Positions 1-6,260 of a stretch of DNA of 6,355 bases are shown piece after piece. The notes beneath the pieces were generated by a model that worked only from the letters and a program-made list of their open reading frames with translations, had not been told where the DNA came from and did no database searches. Position 1 is the first letter of the stretch. Every line of letters begins with the position of its first letter. The DNA is from an uncultured Caulobacter sp. (GTDB lineage: Bacteria > Pseudomonadota > Alphaproteobacteria > Caulobacterales > Caulobacteraceae): contig CALKHU010000120.1 of NCBI GenBank assembly GCA_937991555.1, forward strand, positions 1 through 6,355, in the 5' to 3' direction. Both the position numbers and the translations under genes were made by a program.

Positions 1-41
1 CCCCCCTCCGGCGGCGCTTTCGTTTCCGGAGCCCGCGCCAT
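1..41 (-). CDS. possible 5' end of a divergent gene, cut by the window edge
   Basis: Reading leftward from an ATG at 41 gives 13 open codons (M-A-R-A-P-E-T-K-A-P-P-E-G) before the window ends. A proline- and charge-rich start of this kind is common for cytoplasmic proteins in high-GC alphaproteobacteria, and a gene divergent from gdhZ would fit the promoter-like region between them. No Shine-Dalgarno sequence is visible before the ATG, and 13 open codons are expected by chance in DNA this GC-rich. No function can be assigned. It may equally be non-coding. Confidence 0.15.
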   Translation of the reverse strand, partial: MARAPETKAPPEG

Positions 42-98
42 AGCCGGGGCACAGGGGCGACGTAACGGAAAGTTCTTGCCTTCGGAGGCGGCTCACGG

Positions 99-126
99 TT
101 GATCCGCTGCCCAAGCGGGCTAGGCT
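99..126 (+). promoter_or_regulatory. candidate sigma-70 type promoter of gdhZ
   Basis: TTGATC (99-104) and TAGGCT (121-126) are separated by 16 bases and would start transcription near 133, leaving a leader of about 20 bases that carries the ribosome binding site. The -35 match is good and the -10 match is weak. The spacer holds a small dyad, GCCC-AAGC-GGGC (109-120), which could be chance in this composition. No GANTC (CcrM methylation) site and no TTAA-N7-TTAA CtrA-type site is seen in 1-153, so direct cell-cycle control by those factors is not supported here. Confidence 0.35.
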
Positions 127-142
127 CGCGGGAACGATCCAC

Positions 143-148
143 GGGGAA
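143..148 (+). promoter_or_regulatory. ribosome binding site of gdhZ
   Basis: GGGGAA lies 5 bases upstream of the ATG at 154. It is the only purine-rich Shine-Dalgarno-like run in the leader and fixes the gdhZ start there. Confidence 0.65.
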
Positions 149-153
149 ATGCC

Positions 154-3100
154 ATGAAAGGCGAAAGCCTTCACCCTGCCGCGCAGGGCGTCGACGCCAA
201 TGAACTCGCCGCCGCCTTCGCGGCCGCCCTGGGGCGAAAGCCCGACGGGCTGAAGGTCGAGGAAGCCGCCTTCATCGCCCAGGTCGCGCGGGACATTTCC
301 GCCGAGGAGCTGCCGCAGGGATCGCTGGCCGACCTGGGCGCGGCCTTCGCCGACTTCTGGCGCTTCGGCGAGGGTGCAGAGGGCGACACCCCGGCGATCC
401 GGATCCGGCCGTGGACGGGCGCCGGCGGCGCCAGCTACGGCCGCGACCTGCTGGAGATCGTCCAGCCGGACCGCCCGTTCCTCGTCGACTCGATCATGGG
501 CGAGATCGCCGAGTCCGCCTTCCCCGTGCGGGCCATGTTCCACCCGGTCGTCCAGCGCGACGGCCGCCGGCTGTCGATGATCCAGGTCCACCTCGATCCG
601 ATCGGCGCCGACCGCGAGCAGGCCCTCGTCGCCGCCGTCGGCGCCGTCCTCGACGACGTGCGCATGGCCGTCGAGGACTTCGACGCGATGCAGGCGCTGA
701 TGCGCCGCACGATCGACGAGCTGGCGGCCGCCGCCACGCCCGTCTCCGAGGCGGAGAAGGCCGAGGACGTCGCCTTCCTGACGTGGCTCGAGGGCGAGGA
801 GTTCGTCTTCCTCGGTGCGCGCGTCTACGAATACCCGCGCACCGCCGACGGCGGCTATGCGTCGGAGGAGCCGCTCTACCAGCCGGAGGGGAGCCTCGGC
901 CTGCTGCGCGACCAGGAGCGGCGCGTCCTGCGCCGGGCCAGCGAGCCGGCCATCCTGTCCAAGGCCCTGCAGAGCCACCTCGAGAGCACGCCGCCGCTGA
1001 CGGTGGCCAAGTCCAACCTGCGCTCGCGGGTCCACCGCCGCGCCTACATGGACTACATCGGGGTCAAGCGTTACGGCGCCGACGGCAAGCCTTCGGGCGA
1101 AGTCCGTTTCGTGGGCCTGTTCACCGCCGAGGCCTATGACGCCCCGGCCCGCGAGGTGCCGCTGATCCGGCGCAAGGTGGCCGGCGTCCTGGCCCGGGCC
1201 GGCGTCGCCGCGGGCGGCCACAGCGAAAAGCGCCTGCGTAACATTCTCGAGACCTGGCCGCGCGATGAGCTGTTCCAGGCCTCGGAGGAAGAGCTGCAGG
1301 GCCTCGCCCTGGGCGTCATGCACCTGTACGACCGGCCGCGCGTGCGGCTGTTCGCCCGCCGCGACCCGTTCGACCGCTTCGTGTCGATCCTGCTGTTCGT
1401 GCCGCGCGAGCGCTATGACTCCGGCGTCCGCGAACGGGCCGGCCGGATCCTGGCGGAGGCCTTCAATGGCCGCGTCTCGGCCTGGTATCCGAGCTTCTCC
1501 GACGCGCCCCTGGCCCGCGTCCACTACATCCTCGGGGTCAATCCGGGCCATCATCCGGAGCCGGACCTCGCCGCGGTCGAGGCCGACATCGCCGAGACCA
1601 CCCGCACCTGGGCCGACCGCTTCGACGCCGCGGTCCGGGCCGAGCGTCCGGCCGAGGCGGTGGCGGCGACCCTGCAGCGCTGGAGCGGCGCCTTCAGCGG
1701 CGGCTACCGCGACTTCTATCCGGCCGACGAGGCGCTCTGCGACCAGGCCGAGATCGACGCCATGGGCGAGGAGAGCTTCCGCACCCGCGCCTATCGCAAG
1801 GTCGGCGACAGCGCCGTCCGCTTCCGGTTCAAGATCTACCGCCGCGGCGAGGCGGCGCCGCTGGCCGAGGTCATGCCGATCCTCGAGCACATGGGCCTGA
1901 AGGCCCTGATCGAGGACGCCTTCGAGGTGACGCCGCAGGGCGCCGGCGGGGGGCGCGAGACCGTCTGGGTCCACGAGTTCCTGCTCGAGGATGAGGGTGG
2001 CGAGCACCTGGTGTTCGCCGATGTGAAGGACGCCTTCGAGGCCGCCTTCACCGCGGTCTGGACCGGCCGCACCGAGACCGACGGCTTCAACCGGCTGGTG
2101 CTCGAGCTGGGCGTCAGCTGGCGCGAGGCCGCCCTGATCCGCGCCCTCGCCCGCTATCGCCAGCAGTCGGGCCTCGATCCCAGCCAGGCCGTGCAGGAAC
2201 AGGCGCTGAGCGCCCATCCCGGCGTGGCGCGGCTGATTCTCGACCTGTTCCGCATCAAGTTCGACCCGGCCATCGCCGTCGACCTGAAGGCCCGCGAGAC
2301 CCAGGCCGCCGCCGTCATGGACGAGATCGTGGCGGCGCTGCAGGCCGTCGACAGCCTGGACCACGACCGCGTGCTGCGCCGCCTGGCGCTGCTGGTCGGC
2401 GCGATCAAGCGGACCAACTTCTACCAGCTGGCCGATGACGGCCGGCCCAAGCCCTACATCTCGTTCAAGGTCGCCAGCCGCGAGCTCGACGACCTGCCGG
2501 CGCCCAAGCCCTATCGGGAGATCTTCGTGTCGGCGCCGCACGTCGAGGGCGTCCACCTGCGCTTCGGCCCGGTCGCCCGCGGCGGCCTGCGCTGGTCCGA
2601 CCGCCGCGACGACTTCCGCACCGAGGTGCTGGGGCTGGTGAAGGCGCAGCAGGTCAAGAACGCGGTCATCGTGCCGGTCGGCAGCAAGGGCGGCTTCTAT
2701 CCCAAGCAGCTGCCGCGCGGCGGAACGCCCGAGGCCGTGCGGGCCGAGGGCGTGCGGGCCTACCGCACCTTCCTGTCCGGCCTGCTCGACATCACCGACA
2801 ACATCGCCGCCGACAACAGCGTGGTGCGGCCGGCCTCGGTCATCGCCCACGAGGGCGACGATCCCTACCTCGTCGTCGCGGCCGACAAGGGCACCGCGAC
2901 CTTCTCCGACATCGCCAACGGCCTGGCCGAGGACTACGGCTTCTGGCTCGGCGACGCCTTCGCGTCCGGCGGGTCGGCCGGGTACGACCACAAGGTCATG
3001 GGCATCACGGCCCGGGGCGCGTGGGAAGCGGTGAAGCGCCACTTCCGCGAGCTGGGCAAGGACATCCAGACCACCGACTTCACCGTCGTCGGCGTCGGCG

Positions 3101-5004
3101 ACATGTCGGGCGACGTGTTCGGCAACGGCATGCTGCTGAGCCGGCACATCCGCCTGATCGCGGCCTTCGACCACCGCCACATCTTCATCGATCCGAACCC
3201 GGACAGCGCCTCGTCCTGGGAAGAGCGCAAGCGGATGTTCGAACTGCCGCGCTCGTCGTGGGACGACTACGACCGGTCGAAGATCTCCGCCGGCGGCGGA
3301 GTGTTCCCACGCAGCCTGAAGTCGATCGTCCTGACGCCGGAGATCAAGGCCGTCCTCGACATCAAGGCCGACGCCGTCTCGCCGGCCGAGCTGATGAGCG
3401 CCATCCTGCGCGCCCGCGCCGAGCTGCTCTACCTCGGCGGCATCGGCACCTACGTGAAGGCCCGTCACGAGTCGAACGCCGACGCCGGCGACAAGGCCAA
3501 CGACGCCATCCGCCTCAACGGCTCCGACCTGCGGGTCAAGGTCGTGGGCGAGGGCGCCAACCTGGGCCTGACCCAGGCCGGCCGGATCGAGTTCGCGCGC
3601 GCCGGCGGCCGGATCAACACCGACGCCATCGACAACTCCGCCGGGGTCGACAGCTCCGACCACGAGGTCAACATCAAGATCCTCACCGGCATGGTCGAGC
3701 GGGCCGGCAAGATCGCCTCGCGCGAGGATCGCAACGCCCTGCTCGCCTCGATGACCGACGAGGTCGCCGAGCATGTGCTGGCCCACAACTACGACCAGAC
3801 CCTGGCCATCTCGCTGCTCGAGCAGGACGCGGCAGGCGAGCTGGAGAACCACGCCCGGTTCATGACCGAGCTGGAGGCCGAGGGCCGCCTCGACCGCCGG
3901 GTCGAGGGCCTGCCCGACGCCGCCCAGATCGCCGAGCTGGCGGCCAACCACGCCGGCCTGACGCGACCGGAGCTGGCCGTGCTGATGGCCTACGGCAAGC
4001 TCGACCTGTTCGACGAGATCGTCGCCTCCAAGGCGCCGGACGATCCGGCCTTCGAGGAGGTCATGGTCCGCTACTTCCCGCAGGCGCTGGCGAAGTACGA
4101 GGACGAGATGGCCAGTCACCGGCTCCGCCGGGAGATCATCGCCACGGTGATCGACAACGAGCTGGTCAACATCTGCGGCCCCACCTTCCCCTCGCGCCTG
4201 CGCGCGGCGGCGGGCGTCGACACCGGCCGCCTGGTCACCGGCTTCGAGGCCGCCCGCCGGATCCTCCGCTTCGGCGAGACCTGGGACGCGGTCGCCGCGC
4301 TGGACGGCAAGGCGCCGGCGGAGGGCCAGCTGGCCCTGTTCCGCGCCCTGACGCACACCCTGCGCAGCCAGACCTACTGGCTCGCGCGCCGCGCGGGCGA
4401 CGGCGGCGTCGGCGCCCTGACCGGGCGCTACGGGCCGGGCATGGCCGAGCTGCGCGCCCTGACCCCGGGCATCCTGTCGAGCTTCGAGCAGAAGAACGTC
4501 GCCCGCCGTGCGGCCCTGTTCGTCAAGGACGGCGCGCCGGAGGCCCTGGCCCACCAGATCGCCGCCCTGCAGCCGCTGACCACCGCGACCGAACTCGTCG
4601 ACCTGGCCAGCGGCCTGAACTGGCCGGTGGCCTGCGCCGCGCGCGTCTATCACCAGGTCGGCGCGGCCTTCAGCTTCGACCGCCTGCGGGCGGCCGCGGG
4701 CGAGAAGCGCGGCGGCGACCATTTCGAGCGCATGGCGGTTCGCCGGCTGGTCGAGGACATGCTCGCCGAGCAGGCCCAGGTGGCGCGGGCGGTGATGACC
4801 TTCGCCGCCAGCCCCGACGCCGCCGAGACGCCGGAGCAGGCGAAGTCGACGGTCTCCTCCTGGGCGCAGATGCACTCCGGTCCCGGCCGGGCGGTGAAGC
4901 GCACCATCGAGGAGATCGAGCACGCCGGCGGCGGCTGGACCTTCGCCAAGCTGACCATCGCCAACGCCGCCCTGCGCGAACTGGCCAACGCCGCCGCCGG
5001 ATAG
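154..5004 (+). CDS. gdhZ: NAD-specific glutamate dehydrogenase, large GDH-180 type
   Basis: This cytoplasmic enzyme oxidatively deaminates L-glutamate to 2-oxoglutarate and ammonium with NAD+, feeding glutamate carbon into the TCA cycle. The 1616 residues match the usual ~1600-1650 of the GDH-180 class (Bac_GDH family). The N-terminal half is ACT-like and presumably regulatory: RPFLVDS at about 107-113, a second block around EEFVFLG at 216-222, and LLFVPRERYDS around 413-423. The catalytic core begins with GGLRWSDRRDDFRTEV at 810, then VKNAVIVPVGSKGGF at 834-848. K845 corresponds to the catalytic lysine of the GGAKGG motif of small hexameric GDHs. AADKGTA at 909-915 carries the likely catalytic Asp (D911). 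The Rossmann nucleotide loop is GVGDMSG at 980-986, with D1013 (FIDPNPD) at the end of the second strand, as expected for NAD rather than NADP. GEGANLGLT (1132-1140) and DSSDHEVNIK (1166-1175) follow, then a ~400-residue helical C-terminal domain. No motif is missing and no frameshift is seen. The start is set by GGGGAA 5 bases before ATG 154. In Caulobacter crescentus, GdhZ also slows FtsZ-driven division in response to glutamate. Whether that holds here cannot be read from sequence. Confidence 0.97.
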   Translation: MKGESLHPAAQGVDANELAAAFAAALGRKPDGLKVEEAAFIAQVARDISAEELPQGSLADLGAAFADFWRFGEGAEGDTPAIRIRPWTGAGGASYGRDLLEIVQPDRPFLVDSIMGEIAESAFPVRAMFHPVVQRDGRRLSMIQVHLDPIGADREQALVAAVGAVLDDVRMAVEDFDAMQALMRRTIDELAAAATPVSEAEKAEDVAFLTWLEGEEFVFLGARVYEYPRTADGGYASEEPLYQPEGSLGLLRDQERRVLRRASEPAILSKALQSHLESTPPLTVAKSNLRSRVHRRAYMDYIGVKRYGADGKPSGEVRFVGLFTAEAYDAPAREVPLIRRKVAGVLARAGVAAGGHSEKRLRNILETWPRDELFQASEEELQGLALGVMHLYDRPRVRLFARRDPFDRFVSILLFVPRERYDSGVRERAGRILAEAFNGRVSAWYPSFSDAPLARVHYILGVNPGHHPEPDLAAVEADIAETTRTWADRFDAAVRAERPAEAVAATLQRWSGAFSGGYRDFYPADEALCDQAEIDAMGEESFRTRAYRKVGDSAVRFRFKIYRRGEAAPLAEVMPILEHMGLKALIEDAFEVTPQGAGGGRETVWVHEFLLEDEGGEHLVFADVKDAFEAAFTAVWTGRTETDGFNRLVLELGVSWREAALIRALARYRQQSGLDPSQAVQEQALSAHPGVARLILDLFRIKFDPAIAVDLKARETQAAAVMDEIVAALQAVDSLDHDRVLRRLALLVGAIKRTNFYQLADDGRPKPYISFKVASRELDDLPAPKPYREIFVSAPHVEGVHLRFGPVARGGLRWSDRRDDFRTEVLGLVKAQQVKNAVIVPVGSKGGFYPKQLPRGGTPEAVRAEGVRAYRTFLSGLLDITDNIAADNSVVRPASVIAHEGDDPYLVVAADKGTATFSDIANGLAEDYGFWLGDAFASGGSAGYDHKVMGITARGAWEAVKRHFRELGKDIQTTDFTVVGVGDMSGDVFGNGMLLSRHIRLIAAFDHRHIFIDPNPDSASSWEERKRMFELPRSSWDDYDRSKISAGGGVFPRSLKSIVLTPEIKAVLDIKADAVSPAELMSAILRARAELLYLGGIGTYVKARHESNADAGDKANDAIRLNGSDLRVKVVGEGANLGLTQAGRIEFARAGGRINTDAIDNSAGVDSSDHEVNIKILTGMVERAGKIASREDRNALLASMTDEVAEHVLAHNYDQTLAISLLEQDAAGELENHARFMTELEAEGRLDRRVEGLPDAAQIAELAANHAGLTRPELAVLMAYGKLDLFDEIVASKAPDDPAFEEVMVRYFPQALAKYEDEMASHRLRREIIATVIDNELVNICGPTFPSRLRAAAGVDTGRLVTGFEAARRILRFGETWDAVAALDGKAPAEGQLALFRALTHTLRSQTYWLARRAGDGGVGALTGRYGPGMAELRALTPGILSSFEQKNVARRAALFVKDGAPEALAHQIAALQPLTTATELVDLASGLNWPVACAARVYHQVGAAFSFDRLRAAAGEKRGGDHFERMAVRRLVEDMLAEQAQVARAVMTFAASPDAAETPEQAKSTVSSWAQMHSGPGRAVKRTIEEIEHAGGGWTFAKLTIANAALRELANAAAG

Positions 5005-5011
5005 GCGGCGG
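4991..5011 (+). terminator. hairpin across the gdhZ stop codon
   Basis: CCGCCGCC (4991-4998) and GGCGGCGG (5004-5011) form a perfect 8-bp GC stem with a 5-base loop, GGATA, so the TAG stop (5002-5004) sits in the loop and first stem base. No T-run follows on either strand, so it is not a classical intrinsic terminator. It lies at the junction of two convergent genes and could weakly stop or pause transcription in both directions, or protect 3' ends. The left arm encodes an Ala-rich C-terminus, so part of the symmetry may come from codon bias. Confidence 0.35.
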
Positions 5012-5020
5012 ACGGGGAGA

Positions 5021-5791
5021 TCAGGCCAGCGACGCCTGCAGCGCCTTCACATAGTAGCGCCGCGCCTGGTCGCTGAGATCGGCGCGGTAGCGGGTGCGCG
5101 GGTCGTTGGCGTCGTCGTCGTCGAAGGCGTGGGTCGCGTCCGGGAAGTAGAGGGTGTCGACCGACAGGCCGTCGCGGGCCAGGCGGTCCAGCGACCGGCG
5201 GGGATAGCGCTCGCCGACGACCTGGTCGCGGCCTCCGAGGACGGCGAACACCTTCGGCCGGACCACGCCCCAGCCCCGGGTCGACGTCAGCGACGGAAAG
5301 GCGGCGTAGGGATAGACGAGGAAGGCGCCCTTCAGGGGCGCGAGCATCTCCGGCCGGGCGTCGGCGAGGCCGGTCATGCGGGCGGCGTCGGCGCCCTGGG
5401 CCAGGGCGTCCATGATCGTCCAGCCGCCGTGGCTCCAGCCGGCGACCATGACCCGGCCGGCATCGGCCCAGCTCTGGCGCTTCAGCCAGTGCATCACGCC
5501 GTAGAGGTCGCCCGCCCGCTGTGCGCCGCGCAGGGTGGCTCCGGTGCAGACGAACAGGCTGCCGTCCAGCCGCGACAGGCCGCGCGGGCGAAAACTGTCG
5601 ACGACGACCACGGCGACGCCCGCCTTCACCGCCGCCTCGGCGTAGCGGGCCTGGAACGGCTGCGCCCCGGCGCAGCCGTGCAGCTGCAGGACCACCGGGA
5701 AGGGCCCGGTCCCGAACGGCTTCATCACCGTCAGCCCGCCCCGTTCGAGCAGGGCGGCGCGGCCGGCGACGGTGTTGGGCGGAGGCGTCAT
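5021..5791 (-). CDS. dienelactone-hydrolase-type alpha/beta hydrolase
   Basis: This 256-residue alpha/beta hydrolase is of the dienelactone hydrolase (DLH) type. With no signal peptide or membrane segment it should be cytoplasmic. Features in order: HGCAG at 38-42 after strand VVLQL (oxyanion-hole region), strand VAVVVVDSF at 59-67, nucleophile elbow GWSHGG at 118-123 with Ser120, acid Asp189 in LGGRDQVV, and His221 in the ATHAFDDDD loop. The triad is complete and in the usual order. The nucleophile is Ser, not the Cys of classical dienelactone hydrolase, so ester, lactone or peptide-like substrates are possible and the true substrate is unknown. The ATG at 5791 is chosen over an in-frame TTG at 5848. 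The TTG would place the promoter and a 20-bp palindrome inside the coding sequence and add 19 residues with no resemblance to a DLH N-terminus. There is no Shine-Dalgarno before 5791, but a promoter ends 6 bases upstream, which suggests a leaderless mRNA. The gene converges on gdhZ with a 16-base gap. Confidence 0.9.
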   Translation of the reverse strand: MTPPPNTVAGRAALLERGGLTVMKPFGTGPFPVVLQLHGCAGAQPFQARYAEAAVKAGVAVVVVDSFRPRGLSRLDGSLFVCTGATLRGAQRAGDLYGVMHWLKRQSWADAGRVMVAGWSHGGWTIMDALAQGADAARMTGLADARPEMLAPLKGAFLVYPYAAFPSLTSTRGWGVVRPKVFAVLGGRDQVVGERYPRRSLDRLARDGLSVDTLYFPDATHAFDDDDANDPRTRYRADLSDQARRYYVKALQASLA

Positions 5792-5797
5792 GCACCG

Positions 5798-5826
5798 AAC
5801 ATGTGAGCAAACGCTCACATCGTCAA
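5798..5826 (-). promoter_or_regulatory. candidate promoter of the hydrolase gene, leaderless
   Basis: On the minus strand, TTGACG (5826-5821) is followed by exactly 17 bases and then CATGTT (5803-5798), a good -35 and a fair -10. The distance from the -10 to the ATG at 5791 is 6 bases, so transcription should begin at the A of the ATG or within a base or two. The absence of any Shine-Dalgarno sequence fits this, and leaderless genes are common in Caulobacter relatives. The whole spacer is occupied by a palindrome, described separately. Confidence 0.55.
5801..5820. promoter_or_regulatory. 20-bp perfect palindrome, likely repressor operator
   Basis: ATGTGAGC-AAAC-GCTCACAT has two perfect 8-bp arms around a 4-base centre. 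It fills the spacer and touches the -10 of the hydrolase promoter, the position where a bound dimer would block RNA polymerase. The shape (TGAGC-N4-GCTCA) resembles operators of TetR-family regulators, which often control small hydrolase genes. The regulator is not in this window, so the family assignment is inference. As RNA it would be an 8-bp hairpin, but under the predicted start site it is not transcribed with the hydrolase. Confidence 0.6.
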
Positions 5827-5856
5827 GGGGCCTGGATCGCCCCGCCAAAAGCCGGC

Positions 5857-5885
5857 TTGAGATTATGACACAACTTGTGTTTGAT
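5857..5885 (+). promoter_or_regulatory. candidate divergent promoter toward the small ORF
   Basis: TTGAGA (5857-5862), 17 bases, then TTTGAT (5880-5885). The -35 matches well and the -10 is four of six. An ATG follows after 5 bases (5891), so a transcript would be leaderless or nearly so. Local AT content is clearly above the rest of the window, as expected for a promoter. No experimental support; the hexamers could be chance in an AT-richer patch. Confidence 0.3.
5868..5880. promoter_or_regulatory. 13-bp perfect palindrome ACACAA-C-TTGTGT
   Basis: The 6-bp arms are perfect around one central base. The site lies in the spacer of the candidate + strand promoter and just reaches its -10. It differs in sequence from the 5801-5820 palindrome, so it would be a site for another regulator, if it is one. 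It lies 47 bases from the other palindrome in the same intergenic region. Confidence 0.35.
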
Positions 5886-5890
5886 CACGT

Positions 5891-6031
5891 ATGGGTTGGA
5901 TTCTGGTAAGGCTCGCCGCTTTATGGCGATGGATGTTCTCGACGGTGTCGTCCGACGAATGTCCCTACTGCAAGACCTCGCTCAGCGAGGGCGATCACAC
6001 GGACTGCCGGAAGCACTGGGCGATCCGATAG
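5891..6031 (+). CDS. possible 46-residue Cys/His-rich small protein
   Basis: A 46-codon ORF begins with ATG 5891, just after an in-frame TGA, and ends at TAG 6029-6031. I do not recognise the family. The C-terminal part has C24-P-Y-C27 and H36-x2-C39-x2-H42, a spacing able to bind one zinc ion. Residues 4-14 are hydrophobic with two Trp. From codon 16 on, about 27 of 31 third positions are G or C, as in real genes here. Codons 2-14 contain rare ones (TTA, GTA, AGG, CGA), so a start at ATG 5933 (32 residues) is possible. Neither ATG has a Shine-Dalgarno, but 5891 lies 5 bases after a candidate -10, fitting leaderless translation. An overlapping frame (TTG 5875 to 6135) is longer but has poorer third-position GC. 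It may also be non-coding. Confidence 0.35.
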   Translation: MGWILVRLAALWRWMFSTVSSDECPYCKTSLSEGDHTDCRKHWAIR

Positions 6032-6250
6032 GTCCATCGCCGGCAGAGAATGGCCGGATCGTGAAGGCCGAGGCCGAAACCCCTCGGTCGGCGGTCATGC
6101 CGTGCCGCGCCTGGGCGCCGGTCGAAGCCCCCTGAGCGAACCTGGCGCACGATCCGGTCGGACGGAACCGGCTGACCGCTGGATCGCGCCCTGCAATCCA
6201 GGGTTCAGAGCCTGGTCAGCTCAGCGGGTTCGACCTGGAACCGGCACTCT
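6032..6250. other. intergenic stretch with weak hairpins, no gene seen
   Basis: No convincing coding frame or tRNA is seen here. Several short inverted repeats occur. GGCCGAGG (6066-6073) pairs with CCTCGGTC (6082-6089) around an 8-base loop with one G-T pair. CCGGT (6154-6158) pairs with ACCGG (6167-6171), CCCTG (6189-6193) with CAGGG (6199-6203), and GGTTC (6227-6231) with GAACC (6238-6242). The first could end a transcript from the small ORF, but no T-run follows. Together they could be the 3' trailer of purH or an unrecognised structured RNA. Confidence 0.3.
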
Positions 6251-6260
6251 CTAGTGCCGG
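6241..6260 (-). terminator. hairpin across the purH stop codon
   Basis: On the minus strand CCGGCACT (6260-6253) and AGTGCCGG (6248-6241) form a perfect 8-bp stem with a 4-base AGAG loop. The TAG stop (6253-6251) covers the last base of the first arm and two loop bases. Only two T residues follow, so it is a weak candidate for an intrinsic terminator of purH. A second small dyad, GGTTC/GAACC (6227-6242), lies directly downstream. Confidence 0.45.

Noticed and set aside
6..31. CTCCGG/CCGGAG inverted repeat with a 14-base loop upstream of gdhZ
   Set aside because: A 6-bp stem with a long loop and no T-run is expected by chance in DNA this GC-rich.
3021..5054. 677-codon + strand ORF in another frame across the gdhZ 3' half
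   Set aside because: Its translation is Arg/Pro/Gly-rich low-complexity sequence typical of shadow frames in high-GC genes, and the overlapping frame encodes conserved GDH motifs.
4650..5810. 386-codon minus-strand ORF over the hydrolase and the gdhZ end
   Set aside because: It is a shadow of the real hydrolase frame, which carries the complete Ser-Asp-His triad; the shadow is Arg/Pro-rich with no motif.
5792..5848. Upstream TTG start of the hydrolase at 5848
   Set aside because: It would translate through the promoter and the 20-bp palindrome and add 19 residues unlike a DLH N-terminus.
5129..5868. Two + strand ORFs antisense to the hydrolase (5129-5806 and 5521-5868)
   Set aside because: Both have compositionally biased translations with no domain signal and no ribosome binding site; they mirror hydrolase codon use.
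5899..5903. GATTC, a GANTC CcrM methylation site near the candidate small-ORF start
   Set aside because: Several other GANTC sites occur inside gdhZ (for example 2235-2239), so this one is not informative about regulation.
5875..6135. 86-codon + strand ORF starting with TTG at 5875
   Set aside because: Its third-position GC is lower than that of the overlapping 46-codon frame, it starts inside the candidate palindrome and promoter, and it shows no motif. Kept only as an alternative to the small Cys/His ORF.
6200..6244. tRNA-like text (GGTTCAGAG, GTCAGCTCAGC, GGGTTCGA)
   Set aside because: The pieces are in the wrong order and do not form an acceptor, D, anticodon and T-arm cloverleaf.
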